DNA of 25,511 bases. Source: JAKAWM01 sp049966695. Its GTDB lineage: Bacteria; Actinomycetota; Acidimicrobiia; Acidimicrobiales; Palsa-688. The stretch's first letter is position 1. Every line of letters starts with the position of its first letter. Position numbers and translations under genes: made by a program. The stretch is taken from contig JBMFUG010000034.1 of NCBI GenBank assembly GCA_049966695.1, positions 1-25,511 on the forward strand, written 5' to 3'. Below, in pieces: positions 8,552 through 17,317 of the stretch. Under the pieces are notes generated by a model. The model was not told the DNA's origin. It searched no databases and was given only the letters and a program-made list of their open reading frames with translations.

Positions 8552-8583
8552 TAGAAAGAGCCTTACAAGCTGACCAGGCAGAG

Positions 8584-8623
8584 CCCCCGGCGACGCTTAG
8601 CGCTCCTCAGGGCCTGCCGGGGG
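8584..8623 (+). terminator. Candidate stem-loop between polA and rpsA
   Basis: CCCCCGGC (8584-8591) pairs with GCCGGGGG (8616-8623) around a 24-nt loop. It sits 33 nt after the polA stop. There is no T-tract, so a factor-independent terminator is only a possibility. Just downstream, GGGCACGACGGG occurs twice (8621-8632 and 8642-8653) with unknown meaning. Confidence 0.35.
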
Positions 8624-8748
8624 CACGACGGGTCTGCCGCAGGGCACGACGGGGCGAAGAGATGCGCTAGCAGTGAGGGTGTAGGATGCTGGCGCGGGCG
8701 AACGGCCCGTCCTAGTCGTACCTCACTACAAGGAAGCCTTTCAACGAC

Positions 8749-10257
8749 ATGTCCGACACGAGCGCTCCCGAAGTGCCACCGGCGCAAATGGCCGGTGAAC
8801 AACTGTTGCCCGCCGAGATGGGCACTTTTGACGAGACGGGTGCTTACACGCCGCGCCAAGTAACCTCCGACGACCTGGGTGCCACGTCCCTGGAAGAGGC
8901 GATAGCAGGGACGATCGTCGAGTTCGACGACGGCGATATTGTTTCCGGCACCGTAGTGAAGGTGGACAAGGACGAGGTCCTCCTCGACATCGGCTTCAAG
9001 TCAGAAGGAGTCATACCAGCTCGGGAGCTGTCCATCCGCCACGACGTGGACCCCCACGACGTTGTTGCTGTGGGGGACAAGATCGAGGCTCTGGTGCTCC
9101 AAAAAGAGGACAAGGAGGGCCGCCTGGTCCTTTCCAAAAAGCGTGCTCAGTACGAGCGTGCGTGGGGGACCATCGAGGCCATAAAGGAGCGCAACGGTAC
9201 CGTCCGAGGGCCAGTGATCGAAGTGGTAAAGGGCGGGCTGATCTTGGACATCGGGCTGCGCGGCTTTTTACCGGCCTCTTTGGTAGAGCTGCGCCGTGTG
9301 CGCGACCTGCAGCCTTACATAGGGCGTGAGCTCGAAGCGAAGATCATCGAGCTCGACAAGAACCGCAACAACGTGGTCCTGTCCCGGCGGGCGTACCTGG
9401 AGGAGGCTCAACGCTCCCAGCGTGACGAGTTCCTCACTAATTTGAAGCCTGGCGAAGTGAGGAAAGGCGTCATTTCTTCGGTTGTCAATTTCGGCGCCTT
9501 CGTCGACCTCGGGGGCATGGACGGCCTGATCCATGTTTCGGAGCTTTCGTGGAAGCACGTCGACCATCCCAACCAGGTCGTGCAGGTGGGCGACCACGTG
9601 ACGGTACGCGTGCTCGACGTCGACCTGGAGCGCGAGCGCATAAGCCTGTCGCTCAAGGCTACCCAGATCGACCCCTGGCAGGAGTTCGCCAATGCTCACA
9701 AGGTCGGCGAGCTCGTCTACGGCCGTGTCACCAAGCTGGTGCCGTTTGGAGCGTTCGTGCAGGTGGGGGATGGGATCGAGGGCCTTGTGCACATCTCTGA
9801 GATGGCGGTCCACCACGTTGACCAGCCTGACCAGGTCGTCAGCCCTGGCGAAGAACTATGGGTCAAGATCATTGACATCGACCTCGCGAGGCGGCGGATC
9901 AGCTTGTCGATCAAGCAGGCGGCCGAAGGCGGCGAGGTTGCGGCCGAGTACAGAGAGGCTTTCGGTGAGCACGCCTATGACGAGCATGGCAACTACATCG
10001 GCGCCGCTTACACGTCCTTTGAACCCGAGTCGGAGGCGCAGGCAGCCTGGGCGGGGTTCATAGAGCAGCAAGTGCAGGCCGCGGGGGTCGGCTCGCCGCC
10101 GTCAGGTGACGAGCAGGCTGCGCTTGGGGCGGAAAACCCCGGTGCAGACGGGCCGGGAGCACCAGCTGGCTCAGCAGAACACGGACCAGCTGGCTCAGCA
10201 GAACACGCCGCCGCCGGTGACGAGCCGGGCGCCGCAGGACAGGGCGAAACCCTCTAG
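8749..10257 (+). CDS. rpsA: 30S ribosomal protein S1
   Basis: This 502-residue RNA-binding ribosomal protein has four S1 (OB-fold) domains, at about 62-131, 148-216, 235-304 and 320-390. Domains 3 and 4 have the best signatures (GVISSVVNFGAFVDLGGMDGLIHVSEL and GRVTKLVPFGAFVQVGDGIEGLVHISEM, each shortened: VVNFGAFVDLGG.DGLIHVSE and LVPFGAFVQVG.GIEGLVHISE). Four domains are typical of actinobacteria, against six in E. coli. S1 helps mRNAs dock on the 30S subunit. The tail after about residue 395 is acidic, then Ala/Gly-rich and contains a duplicated octapeptide. The ATG at 8749 has AAGGA about 13 nt upstream, rather far. A 197-nt non-coding leader separates it from polA. coaE follows 63 nt downstream. 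Confidence 0.97.
   Translation: MSDTSAPEVPPAQMAGEQLLPAEMGTFDETGAYTPRQVTSDDLGATSLEEAIAGTIVEFDDGDIVSGTVVKVDKDEVLLDIGFKSEGVIPARELSIRHDVDPHDVVAVGDKIEALVLQKEDKEGRLVLSKKRAQYERAWGTIEAIKERNGTVRGPVIEVVKGGLILDIGLRGFLPASLVELRRVRDLQPYIGRELEAKIIELDKNRNNVVLSRRAYLEEAQRSQRDEFLTNLKPGEVRKGVISSVVNFGAFVDLGGMDGLIHVSELSWKHVDHPNQVVQVGDHVTVRVLDVDLERERISLSLKATQIDPWQEFANAHKVGELVYGRVTKLVPFGAFVQVGDGIEGLVHISEMAVHHVDQPDQVVSPGEELWVKIIDIDLARRRISLSIKQAAEGGEVAAEYREAFGEHAYDEHGNYIGAAYTSFEPESEAQAAWAGFIEQQVQAAGVGSPPSGDEQAALGAENPGADGPGAPAGSAEHGPAGSAEHAAAGDEPGAAGQGETL
10161..10207 (+). repeat. 24-bp tandem duplication in the rpsA tail
   Basis: The unit at 10161-10184 is repeated directly at 10185-10207 without mismatch over the 23 nt compared. 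In frame it duplicates the peptide PAGSAEHG in the disordered C-terminal tail of S1. The perfect identity suggests a recent slippage duplication. Confidence 0.8.
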
Positions 10258-10320
10258 GCGGCGTCCGCAGCCGGGGGTTGGGGTGCGCTACAGCATCTCA
10301 GCCATCGGGTAGCGACTGTT

Positions 10321-10965
10321 ATGGCGCAGTTGCTAGTCGGCCTGACGGGCGACCTTGGTGCGGGTAAGTCGACCGTAGGACGGGCTCTGGCGGAGCGCGG
10401 GGCATGGGTCATCGACGCGGACCTAATCGCCCGCCAAGTGCTATCGCGAGGCAGCCCAGGCGAGCGGGCCGTGCTGGAGCGTTTTGGCAGCTCTGTTGCC
10501 AGTACGGACGGCTCCTTGGACCGGCGCGCCCTGGCGCAAGTTGTCTTTGCGCAAACAGAGGCAAGGCTGGCGCTGGAGGCGATCGCTCACCCTTTGATCG
10601 AGCAGGAGATAACCCGACAGGTCGCCGGCTTGCCTGCGGGTGTGGTGGTCATAGAGCTGCCGCTGTTGGACGGCGAGCGGCGGAAGCGTTACCTCCTGGA
10701 CGTCGTGGTGCTGGTCGAAGCGCCCCAGGAGGTGGAGGTTAGCCGGGCAGTGGCCCAGCGGGGCATGGCTGAGGCAGACGTGCGTGCTCGCCTGGCGGCT
10801 GTAGCCAGCAGGGACGGGCGGCGCTCAATTGCAGACCGCGTGATAGTCAATGCTGGTAGCCGGGAGGACTTGCTGCGAGCGGTCGACGAGCTGTGGTCAT
10901 GGCTCGACGACCTTGCGCAACTTCGCGGTGCAAAGGCTAAGGGTGAGGGCCGGCCGGGCGCATAA
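10321..10965 (+). CDS. coaE: Dephospho-CoA kinase
   Basis: This 214-residue P-loop kinase catalyses the last step of coenzyme A synthesis, phosphorylating the 3'-hydroxyl of dephospho-CoA with ATP. The Walker A motif GDLGAGKST is at 10-18, followed by WVIDADLIARQVL, which matches the family's DAD substrate-site motif. HPLIEQEI and VVIELPLLDG further down are also typical. The usual RxxxQ lid segment reads RARLAAVASRDGR, with Val where Gln is common, a small deviation. It lies between rpsA and uvrB, an arrangement common in actinobacteria, and uvrB begins 20 nt after its stop, so the two are probably co-transcribed. Confidence 0.95.
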   Translation: MAQLLVGLTGDLGAGKSTVGRALAERGAWVIDADLIARQVLSRGSPGERAVLERFGSSVASTDGSLDRRALAQVVFAQTEARLALEAIAHPLIEQEITRQVAGLPAGVVVIELPLLDGERRKRYLLDVVVLVEAPQEVEVSRAVAQRGMAEADVRARLAAVASRDGRRSIADRVIVNAGSREDLLRAVDELWSWLDDLAQLRGAKAKGEGRPGA

Positions 10966-10985
10966 CTGGCGTCGCCGTCGGTAGC

Positions 10986-13040
10986 ATGAACGCCGTGCCG
11001 CCTTTCCAAGTAGTCGCTGACTGGGCCCCCGCCGGTGACCAGCCCAAGGCGATCGCTGCCTTAGCCGCGGGCGTCGAAAGAGGCGACAGGTTCCAAACTC
11101 TGCTAGGCATCACAGGGAGCGGCAAGAGCGCGACGATCGCCTGGACAGTGGAGAAAGTGCAGCGGCCGACTTTGGTAATTGAGCCGAACAAGTCTTTGGC
11201 CGCTCAGTTCGCCAACGAGATGCGAGAGCTCTTCCCGCACAACCGGGTCGAGTACTTCGTCAGCTATTACGACTATTACCAGCCCGAGGCCTATATACCT
11301 TCAACGGACACTTATATAGAAAAAGACAGCTCCATTAACGACGAGATCGACCGGCTGCGGCACTCCGCGACATCGGCGCTGCTCACTAGGAGAGACGTCA
11401 TAGTGGTCGCCTCCGTGTCATGCATTTACGGCCTGGGCTCGCCAGAAGAGTACTCCCAGCACGTGCTGCCATTAGCCGTGGGCATGGAAAAGGACCAGCG
11501 GTCAATACTTTCGCGCCTTGTCGACATGCAGTACGAGCGGAACGACACGAACCTCGTCCGTGGGAAGTTCCGTGTGAGAGGCGACACGATCGAAGTGCAC
11601 CCGGCTTACGAGGAGCACATGCTGAGGGTGGAGCTTTTCGGGGACGAGGTCGAACGCATCACCCGCGTTGACACGCTCACAGGGGAAGTGCTCGGCCAGC
11701 TAGACGACGTCGTCATTTTCCCTGCAACTCACTACGTGGCGGGCACGGAGCGGATGCAAAAGGCTATAGCTAGCATCGAGGCTGAACTGGCGGAGCGCTT
11801 AGCGTTCTTCGAGCAGCAGGGCAAACTGCTCGAGGCTCAACGTTTGCGTATGCGTACTAGCTACGACCTAGAGATGCTGGCTGAGGTTGGCAGCTGCTCT
11901 GGGATCGAGAACTACAGCCGTCATATCGACGGGCGTGCGGCCGGGGAGCCCCCGCACACGTTGCTTGACTTTTTCCCGAAGGATTACCTGCTCGTTATAG
12001 ACGAGTCGCACGTGACGGTGCCGCAATTGCACGGCCAGTACCACGGCGACCATAGCCGGAAAGAGACACTGATAGAGCACGGGTTCCGCTTGCCGTCCGC
12101 AGCCGACAACCGGCCGTTGCGTTACGAGGAGCTGATGCAGCGTGTGAACCAGTGCATATTTATGTCGGCCACACCGGCCGCTTACGAAATATCCGTCTCT
12201 TCCCAGGTTGTCGAGCAGATCGTGCGGCCAACCGGGCTGGTAGACCCAGAGGTAACGGTTAGGCCGACAAAAGGGCAAATTGACGACTTGATCACTGAAG
12301 TGCTGAAACGGGTGGAGGCGGGCGGCCGGGTGCTCGTGACCACCCTCACGAAGAAGATGGCCGAGGACTTGACTGATTACCTTCTGGAGCAGGGCCTGAG
12401 GGTCCGTTACCTGCATTCAAATGTCGAAACACTGCAACGCATCGAGATCTTGCGGGACTTGCGCCTGGGGGAGTTCGACGTCTTGGTCGGCATAAACTTG
12501 CTCCGGGAGGGGATCGACCTACCTGAGGTGTCGCTGGTTGCCATCCTCGATGCCGACAAGGAAGGGTTCCTCCGCAGCGAGACCTCTCTCGTGCAGACGA
12601 TCGGGAGGGCGGCTCGTAACGTTGACGGGTCGGTGATCATGTACGCGGACGCGGTCACGGAGTCGATGCAGCGGGCTATCTCTGAGACTCACCGGCGCCG
12701 TCGGTTGCAGCAAGAGCACAACGTGGAGCATGGCATCAACCCCCAGAGCGTCCGCAAGGCAGTGAGCGATATCCTCGTCATGCTTGGAAGAGGCACCGAG
12801 GGCGGCGAGCAAGCCGAAGCCGGTGCACAGCGTCGTGCCCGGGCTCGGGACCGCAAGAGGGCTGACGTGGCCGGGATGCCGCGCGAGGACCTGACCCGCC
12901 TGATAGCCGCTCTCGAAGAAGAGATGCACGAGGCTGCAGCGGACTTGCGTTTTGAGTACGCGGCGCGTCTGCGTGACGAAGTGGCCGAGCTGAAGCGTGA
13001 GCTGAAGGGCCTCGCCGACATGGGCGTCGCGCTACGCTGA
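10986..13040 (+). CDS. uvrB: UvrABC system protein B
   Basis: The 684-residue helicase-like subunit of nucleotide excision repair is complete. UvrB receives damaged DNA from UvrA, inserts its beta-hairpin and recruits UvrC. Seen here are the Walker A motif GITGSGKSA (41-49), the damage-binding beta-hairpin region (VEYFVSYYDYYQPEAYIPS, about 88-106), the DEAD-like box VIDESH, and the C-terminal helicase motifs INLLREGIDLPEVSLVAILD and TIGRAARN. The UvrC-contacting helical hairpin (about 640-675, LIAALEEEMHEAAADLRFEY) closes the protein. Ser replaces the more common Thr in the Walker A motif. The gene follows coaE by 20 nt. Confidence 0.97.
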   Translation: MNAVPPFQVVADWAPAGDQPKAIAALAAGVERGDRFQTLLGITGSGKSATIAWTVEKVQRPTLVIEPNKSLAAQFANEMRELFPHNRVEYFVSYYDYYQPEAYIPSTDTYIEKDSSINDEIDRLRHSATSALLTRRDVIVVASVSCIYGLGSPEEYSQHVLPLAVGMEKDQRSILSRLVDMQYERNDTNLVRGKFRVRGDTIEVHPAYEEHMLRVELFGDEVERITRVDTLTGEVLGQLDDVVIFPATHYVAGTERMQKAIASIEAELAERLAFFEQQGKLLEAQRLRMRTSYDLEMLAEVGSCSGIENYSRHIDGRAAGEPPHTLLDFFPKDYLLVIDESHVTVPQLHGQYHGDHSRKETLIEHGFRLPSAADNRPLRYEELMQRVNQCIFMSATPAAYEISVSSQVVEQIVRPTGLVDPEVTVRPTKGQIDDLITEVLKRVEAGGRVLVTTLTKKMAEDLTDYLLEQGLRVRYLHSNVETLQRIEILRDLRLGEFDVLVGINLLREGIDLPEVSLVAILDADKEGFLRSETSLVQTIGRAARNVDGSVIMYADAVTESMQRAISETHRRRRLQQEHNVEHGINPQSVRKAVSDILVMLGRGTEGGEQAEAGAQRRARARDRKRADVAGMPREDLTRLIAALEEEMHEAAADLRFEYAARLRDEVAELKRELKGLADMGVALR

Positions 13041-13118
13041 AGTGCCTTGGGCAAGCCTCGGGAAAACGCAGCCCTGTGCCAAGGGAACGGTGCTGGTCGG
13101 CCTGGCGTTAGCAAAATT

Positions 13119-14351
13119 GTGACCGCCAGAGGCCTAGGTGCGCTTGCCGTCGGGATAAGCGTCGGGGCGCTGGTGGCTGCTGGCTGCGGTGGGGCAGCGC
13201 ACCGCTCTGGCGCGACTGGGCGGGGGCTAGTGACGACAGTCCCGCAGAGCTCCGTGGCAACGACTGCCACGACGGCTCCAAGCACCAACTTGGCCCAGCC
13301 CGTTGGAGGACCAGTGCCTGCCGGCTTTAGCCCAGTGTCGTTTAGCGCAGTTAGCGACAGCGTCTTTTGGCTGCTCGGTACTGCGCCGTGCTCGAACCCT
13401 GTGTGCACGTCCATAGTGCGGACGACCAACGGGGGTGCCAGCTTCGTCGGGTTGCCGGCACCGGCTGCCCCGATAGCCACTGGCACGGGCGGCGTGGCCA
13501 ACGCGATAAGCGCTCTTCGCTTCGCCGACCCCTTGGACGGCTACGCCTTCGGGTTGGGCGCGGGGGCAGGGTTTTGGGACACCCATGACGGAGGCGCTCA
13601 CTGGTCTCAGCCAGGCTTTCTCTCCGGCCGGGCGTTGCTCGGCTTCGGCACGGGGGGCGGCAATGCGTACGCGCTGGTGGGCTCATGTGGCGCCAACGGG
13701 TGCTCGGAGGTCGTCCTGGAGCGCTCGCCGGTCAGCACCGACACATGGGCAGCACTGGCGGTGCCTGTGCCTGCCAATATCGACCCGGTGGTGGACATGG
13801 CCACACGCGGCAGCGATATCTGGATTTCTGTCACGACGTCGGCTAACACGCCGAACCAGCTCCTTGTCAGCTCGACCAACTCCGGTGACAGCTTCACGAC
13901 TGCTACCAGCCCCTGCTATGCGGGGCTTGGCGGCACGATCGAGCCTTCGGCTGGCAATGTGCTGTGGGCGGTGTGCCCGACGGGCATGGAGGCGCAGGCC
14001 TTTCGTTCCACCGATGGGGGGGTGCACTGGGAGCCGCTGGAGACGGGGGGCGCTACAGGTGGAGCCGTCCTGGCCAACTCGGCTCTTCTAGCTCCCGCCA
14101 GCGCGACGACTGCGATACTGGAGCCTGGCCCCAACGGGCAGCTGTTGCGGACCACCGACGGAGGTGCAACTTGGGCGACGGTGAGCACTCCTATGGCGGG
14201 GGACTACTGGTTTGCGTGGATAGGCTTTACTGACCCGAGCACAGCGTCGGCGCTGCGCGTCGTCCAGAGCGCCAACGGGAGCTCTACTGAGCAGCTGTGG
14301 CGTTCCACCGATGGGGGAGCCACCTGGACAGGCCCGGTCAGCTTTGCTTGA
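13119..14351 (+). CDS. Predicted lipoprotein with Asp-box (BNR/sialidase-like) repeats
   Basis: The protein is predicted to be exported and lipid-anchored. From the GTG at 13119 it begins MTARGLGALAVGISVGAL and has a lipobox VAAGC, giving a compact lipoprotein signal; the frame is open back to a TTG at 13047, but that start would put an implausible 28-residue segment before the signal. A Ser/Thr-rich linker follows. The body has at least six S/T-x-D/N-x-G-x-x-W/F Asp boxes (TTNGGASF, THDGGAHW, STNSGDSF, STDGGVHW, TTDGGATW, STDGGATW), indicating a beta-propeller. No sialidase active site could be identified, so enzymatic activity should not be assumed. It is 78 nt after uvrB, probably by chance of position rather than shared function. 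Confidence 0.8.
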   Translation: MTARGLGALAVGISVGALVAAGCGGAAHRSGATGRGLVTTVPQSSVATTATTAPSTNLAQPVGGPVPAGFSPVSFSAVSDSVFWLLGTAPCSNPVCTSIVRTTNGGASFVGLPAPAAPIATGTGGVANAISALRFADPLDGYAFGLGAGAGFWDTHDGGAHWSQPGFLSGRALLGFGTGGGNAYALVGSCGANGCSEVVLERSPVSTDTWAALAVPVPANIDPVVDMATRGSDIWISVTTSANTPNQLLVSSTNSGDSFTTATSPCYAGLGGTIEPSAGNVLWAVCPTGMEAQAFRSTDGGVHWEPLETGGATGGAVLANSALLAPASATTAILEPGPNGQLLRTTDGGATWATVSTPMAGDYWFAWIGFTDPSTASALRVVQSANGSSTEQLWRSTDGGATWTGPVSFA

Positions 14352-14557
14352 GGGGAGCCGGCGCCGTTGGCCTGCATGGCGCCGTTTGCGTCGAACGCTC
14401 GTAGGGCTCGCACTTTTTACCAGCTGCTGGCGGCGCTTAGGCGTCAAGTGGCCAGAGACTGGCGGAGCGCTTACTGTACGGCAGTGACAGGAGGGCCGCT
14501 GAGGGCTCGCAGGAGCGCTTGGGCCACGACACCAACCCACAGAGAAGAGGGCAAAAT

Positions 14558-15556
14558 ATGCGAGCTGTTGTAGTAAGCAAACCTGGCAGCGTCGAGGTGC
14601 GCGAGGTGCCCGACCCAAGCCCCGAGCCCGACGAGCTGCTCGTGCAAGTGCATAGGTGCGGGATATGCGGCACCGACTTGCACATCGTCGACGGTGAGTA
14701 CTCATTGGCTTCCTACCCCATCGTGCCTGGCCACGAGTTCTCCGGCGAGGTAGTCGCCGTTGGCCGGGACGTGACGGGGATATCGGCAGGCACCTTGGTC
14801 ACCGCCGACCCCAACGAGCCATGCGGCCGTTGCCGGCCGTGCCGTGAGGGCCACGGCAACTTGTGCGAGAACTTCAAGGCCATTGGCGTTACGGTGGCGG
14901 GTGCCTGTGCCGAGCTGGTACGAGTACCCTACTGGCTGGCTAAGCCGCTCCCCGCGGGCTTTGACATGTCGGTCGGTGCCCTCGTCGAACCTCTGTCGTG
15001 CGTCGTGCACGGCTACGACGTGGCGCGCCCTAAGCTCGGTGACCGCTTTCTCGTCTATGGCGCGGGCGCCATGGGCCTAATGCTCGTTGCGTTGGCCGCG
15101 AGGGTGGGCGCGCTCAGCGTTAGCGTCGTCGAGCCTAACTCCGAGCGCCACGAGCTTGCGCGTTCTTTTGGAGCGGACACGGTGGCGCGCACGGCTGAAG
15201 AGCTCGGCGCCGGCCAGCGCTACGAGATCGTCATCGACGCTTCGGGCGTGGTCGGTGCTATCGAGGACGCCCTCGCCCGCGTAGCGCCGGGGGGCACCTT
15301 CTTGCAGTTCGGGGTGGCAGCTTCGGGTGCGGTTGCCAGCTTTGCCCCCTACCGGCTCTTCAGTGACGAGCTACGCTTTGTGGGCTCGATGGCAGTGCTC
15401 CACAGTTTCGACCGAGCGTGCGACCTTGCCGTGAACCTTGACTTGGGCCTGGGGCGCTTGGTCAGCGACGTGCTGCCCCTTAGCGCTTACCCCGAAGCCA
15501 TCGAAAGTGCCCGGCACGGCAAGGGCCTGAAGGTCCAAGTAGCCCCACTGCTTTGA
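14558..15556 (+). CDS. Zinc-dependent medium-chain dehydrogenase, polyol/sorbitol-dehydrogenase-like
   Basis: The product is 332 residues. The ATG at 14558 has an AGAAGAGG ribosome site and begins MRAVVVSKPG. Catalytic zinc ligands are likely Cys37 (GICGTD), His59-Glu60 (GHE) and Glu144 (VEPLSCVVHG). The structural zinc site is four Cys at 89, 92, 95 and 103. The Rossmann motif GAGAMG is at 168-173, and Glu in VVEPN at the end of the next strand favours NAD over NADP. Such enzymes oxidise polyols or secondary alcohols to ketones. The FGGY kinase 87 nt downstream suggests a pentitol substrate, such as arabitol or xylitol, but that is inference. The 206-nt gap before the gene (14352-14557) shows no feature except GGCGCC repeats. 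Confidence 0.88.
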   Translation: MRAVVVSKPGSVEVREVPDPSPEPDELLVQVHRCGICGTDLHIVDGEYSLASYPIVPGHEFSGEVVAVGRDVTGISAGTLVTADPNEPCGRCRPCREGHGNLCENFKAIGVTVAGACAELVRVPYWLAKPLPAGFDMSVGALVEPLSCVVHGYDVARPKLGDRFLVYGAGAMGLMLVALAARVGALSVSVVEPNSERHELARSFGADTVARTAEELGAGQRYEIVIDASGVVGAIEDALARVAPGGTFLQFGVAASGAVASFAPYRLFSDELRFVGSMAVLHSFDRACDLAVNLDLGLGRLVSDVLPLSAYPEAIESARHGKGLKVQVAPLL

Positions 15557-15643
15557 GCGTCGAGCCACTGTCGGGCATGCCGTGGCTAGTGGGGGCCGGT
15601 GTTGCCCGTCGGGGCCGGCTAGCCTAACAGGAAAGGAAAAGAA

Positions 15644-17194
15644 ATGCCTTATGTGCTCGCCCATGACTTAGGCACGACAGGCGACAAAGCGACTCTGTAC
15701 GACGACGAAGGCTCCTTGGCGGCAAGCGCGTTTGGCCGCTACGAAACTCGCTCTCCCCGGGCAGGGTGGTTCGAGCAAAGCCCTGTGCAGTGGTGGCGTG
15801 CGACGTGCGAGACCACGCAGCAGGTACTGCGTGACGCCGCAATAAGCCCGGCGCAAGTTGCCGCCGTTTCTTTTAGCGGCCAGATGAACGGCGCAACTGC
15901 AGTTGGCGCCAATGTTGAGCCGCTCCGAGAGGCCATAATTTGGGCTGACGAGCGGGCGACGGGCCAGGTGGCCGAAGTCGCGGCACGGGTAGACCCTCGG
16001 CACGTCTACGACGTGACTGGCCACAGGCTCAGTGCTTCGTACTCAGCCGCAAAGATCCTATGGGTGAAAGAGCTGGAGCCCACCACCTACAGGTCAACCC
16101 ACAAGTTCTTGCAAGCAAAGGACTTCTTGGTAGCAAAGCTCACCGGTTCGTTTGCCACTGACCGCTCAGACGCCTCGGCCACGAACCTTTACGACTTGCG
16201 GGCAGGGCGGTGGTCCAGCGAGCTGGTCGAGGCCTTTGGGTTGGACGAGGCTAAATTGCCTGAGATTTGTGAGCCAACGGCAGTTGTCGGCGAGGTCTCG
16301 GCTAGCGCTGCCGAGGAAACGGGCTTGTCCGCTGGTACACCGGTGGTCATGGGCGGAGGGGACGGCTGCGCCGCCGGGGTTGGCGCAGGCGTCGTGCGTG
16401 AGGGGCCCGCCTATTGCGTTATAGGGTCATCAGCTTGGATCGCGCTGGCCCGGGCGGAGCCGGTCTTTGACCCAGAAATGCGCACCTTCACCTTTGCCCA
16501 TTTGGTCCCAGGGCTGTTCGTGCCTTGCGGGACTATGCAGGCTGCAGGTGCGTCTTACCAGTTTGCCCGGGACCTTTTTGGCCAAGAAGAGAAGGCTGTA
16601 GCAGAGGCGTTGGGGGTGAGCGCTTATGAGCTGATGGACGCTGAAGTGGGGCAGTCACCGCCCGGCGCTCGCGGTCTCGTCTTCTTGCCGTACGTCATGG
16701 GTGAGCGAAGCCCACGCTGGGACCCTGAGGCACGGGGGGCTTTCATAGGGCTCACCACCGAGCACCGCAGACCGGACTTGGTGCGAGCTGTCCTTGAGGG
16801 GGTCGCGCTCAACCTCCGGGTCATCCTGGACGCGTTCCGCCAGCAGGGCGCCTCCATAGAGAGCCTGCGAGCGATCGGGGGAGGGGCTCGCAGCGCTGTT
16901 TGGTCTCAGGTCCTGGCTGACGTGCTCGGCGTCGCCGTCTACCAACTAGCCTCAGGCATCGAGGCGACCTCGTTGGGCGCAGCCGTAACAGCAGGCGTCG
17001 GGGCCGGGCTTTGGCAAGACTTTTCTGTGGCTGAGCAACTAGCGCGCGTGGGCACCGAAGTCCTGCCCCGCGAGGACCACAAGCCGATGTACGACGAGCT
17101 CTACGGTGTTTTCAACGATGCCTACGCGAGCCTCGCAAGTTCTTCAGTGCCCCAGCGCCTAGCTCGGGTTGCGCTTGGTCTCGGCCAGCTTTGA
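15644..17194 (+). CDS. FGGY-family carbohydrate kinase, xylulokinase-like
   Basis: The 516-residue product has the two-domain actin-like fold of sugar kinases. The N-terminal phosphate loop is HDLGTTGDKATL (Asp8), followed by the sugar-contact segment GQMNG (80-83) and WADERA. The catalytic Asp is in MGGGDGCAAG (Asp240), and the C-terminal domain has GVALNLRVILD and IGGGARSAVWSQVLADVLG. Xylulokinases normally read GQMHG; here Asn82 replaces His, so the substrate may be another ketose. It probably phosphorylates the ketose made by the dehydrogenase upstream, feeding the pentose phosphate pathway. The ribosome site (AGGAAAGGA) before the ATG is strong. Gene length is normal for the family. Confidence 0.87.
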   Translation: MPYVLAHDLGTTGDKATLYDDEGSLAASAFGRYETRSPRAGWFEQSPVQWWRATCETTQQVLRDAAISPAQVAAVSFSGQMNGATAVGANVEPLREAIIWADERATGQVAEVAARVDPRHVYDVTGHRLSASYSAAKILWVKELEPTTYRSTHKFLQAKDFLVAKLTGSFATDRSDASATNLYDLRAGRWSSELVEAFGLDEAKLPEICEPTAVVGEVSASAAEETGLSAGTPVVMGGGDGCAAGVGAGVVREGPAYCVIGSSAWIALARAEPVFDPEMRTFTFAHLVPGLFVPCGTMQAAGASYQFARDLFGQEEKAVAEALGVSAYELMDAEVGQSPPGARGLVFLPYVMGERSPRWDPEARGAFIGLTTEHRRPDLVRAVLEGVALNLRVILDAFRQQGASIESLRAIGGGARSAVWSQVLADVLGVAVYQLASGIEATSLGAAVTAGVGAGLWQDFSVAEQLARVGTEVLPREDHKPMYDELYGVFNDAYASLASSSVPQRLARVALGLGQL

Positions 17195-17220
17195 GGTCCT
17201 AGACGCGAAGGACGTTTTAC

Positions 17221-17234
17221 CCAGCCGGTGCTGG
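17221..17234. other. Small perfect hairpin between convergent genes
   Basis: CCAGC (17221-17225) and GCTGG (17230-17234) flank a CGGT loop, 27 nt after the kinase stop. It has no following T-tract on either strand, so a terminator role is possible but unproved. Confidence 0.3.
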
Positions 17235-17299
17235 ACCGAACGAGGTCGTTGTTGCCAGCGAGGAGCATGCCGACCGGTGCCCTAATTACTCTGAAGTCG

Positions 17300-17317
17300 C
17301 CCCGGTAGCGTACGGGG
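17300..17317 (-). terminator. Hairpin directly after the GGDEF gene stop
   Basis: CCCCG (17300-17304) pairs with CGGGG (17313-17317) around an 8-nt loop and abuts the TGA of the minus-strand GGDEF gene (17318-17320). It is well placed to mark the transcript's 3' end, but the stem is short and no T-run follows. Confidence 0.35.

Noticed and set aside
14367..14573. Open plus-strand frame of 68 codons before the dehydrogenase
   Set aside because: It overlaps the dehydrogenase start, has no ribosome site and shows no protein pattern.
15563..15587. AGCCAC/GTGGCT stem after the dehydrogenase as a terminator
   Set aside because: Only 6 bp with a 13-nt loop and no T-run, and the next gene is probably in the same operon.
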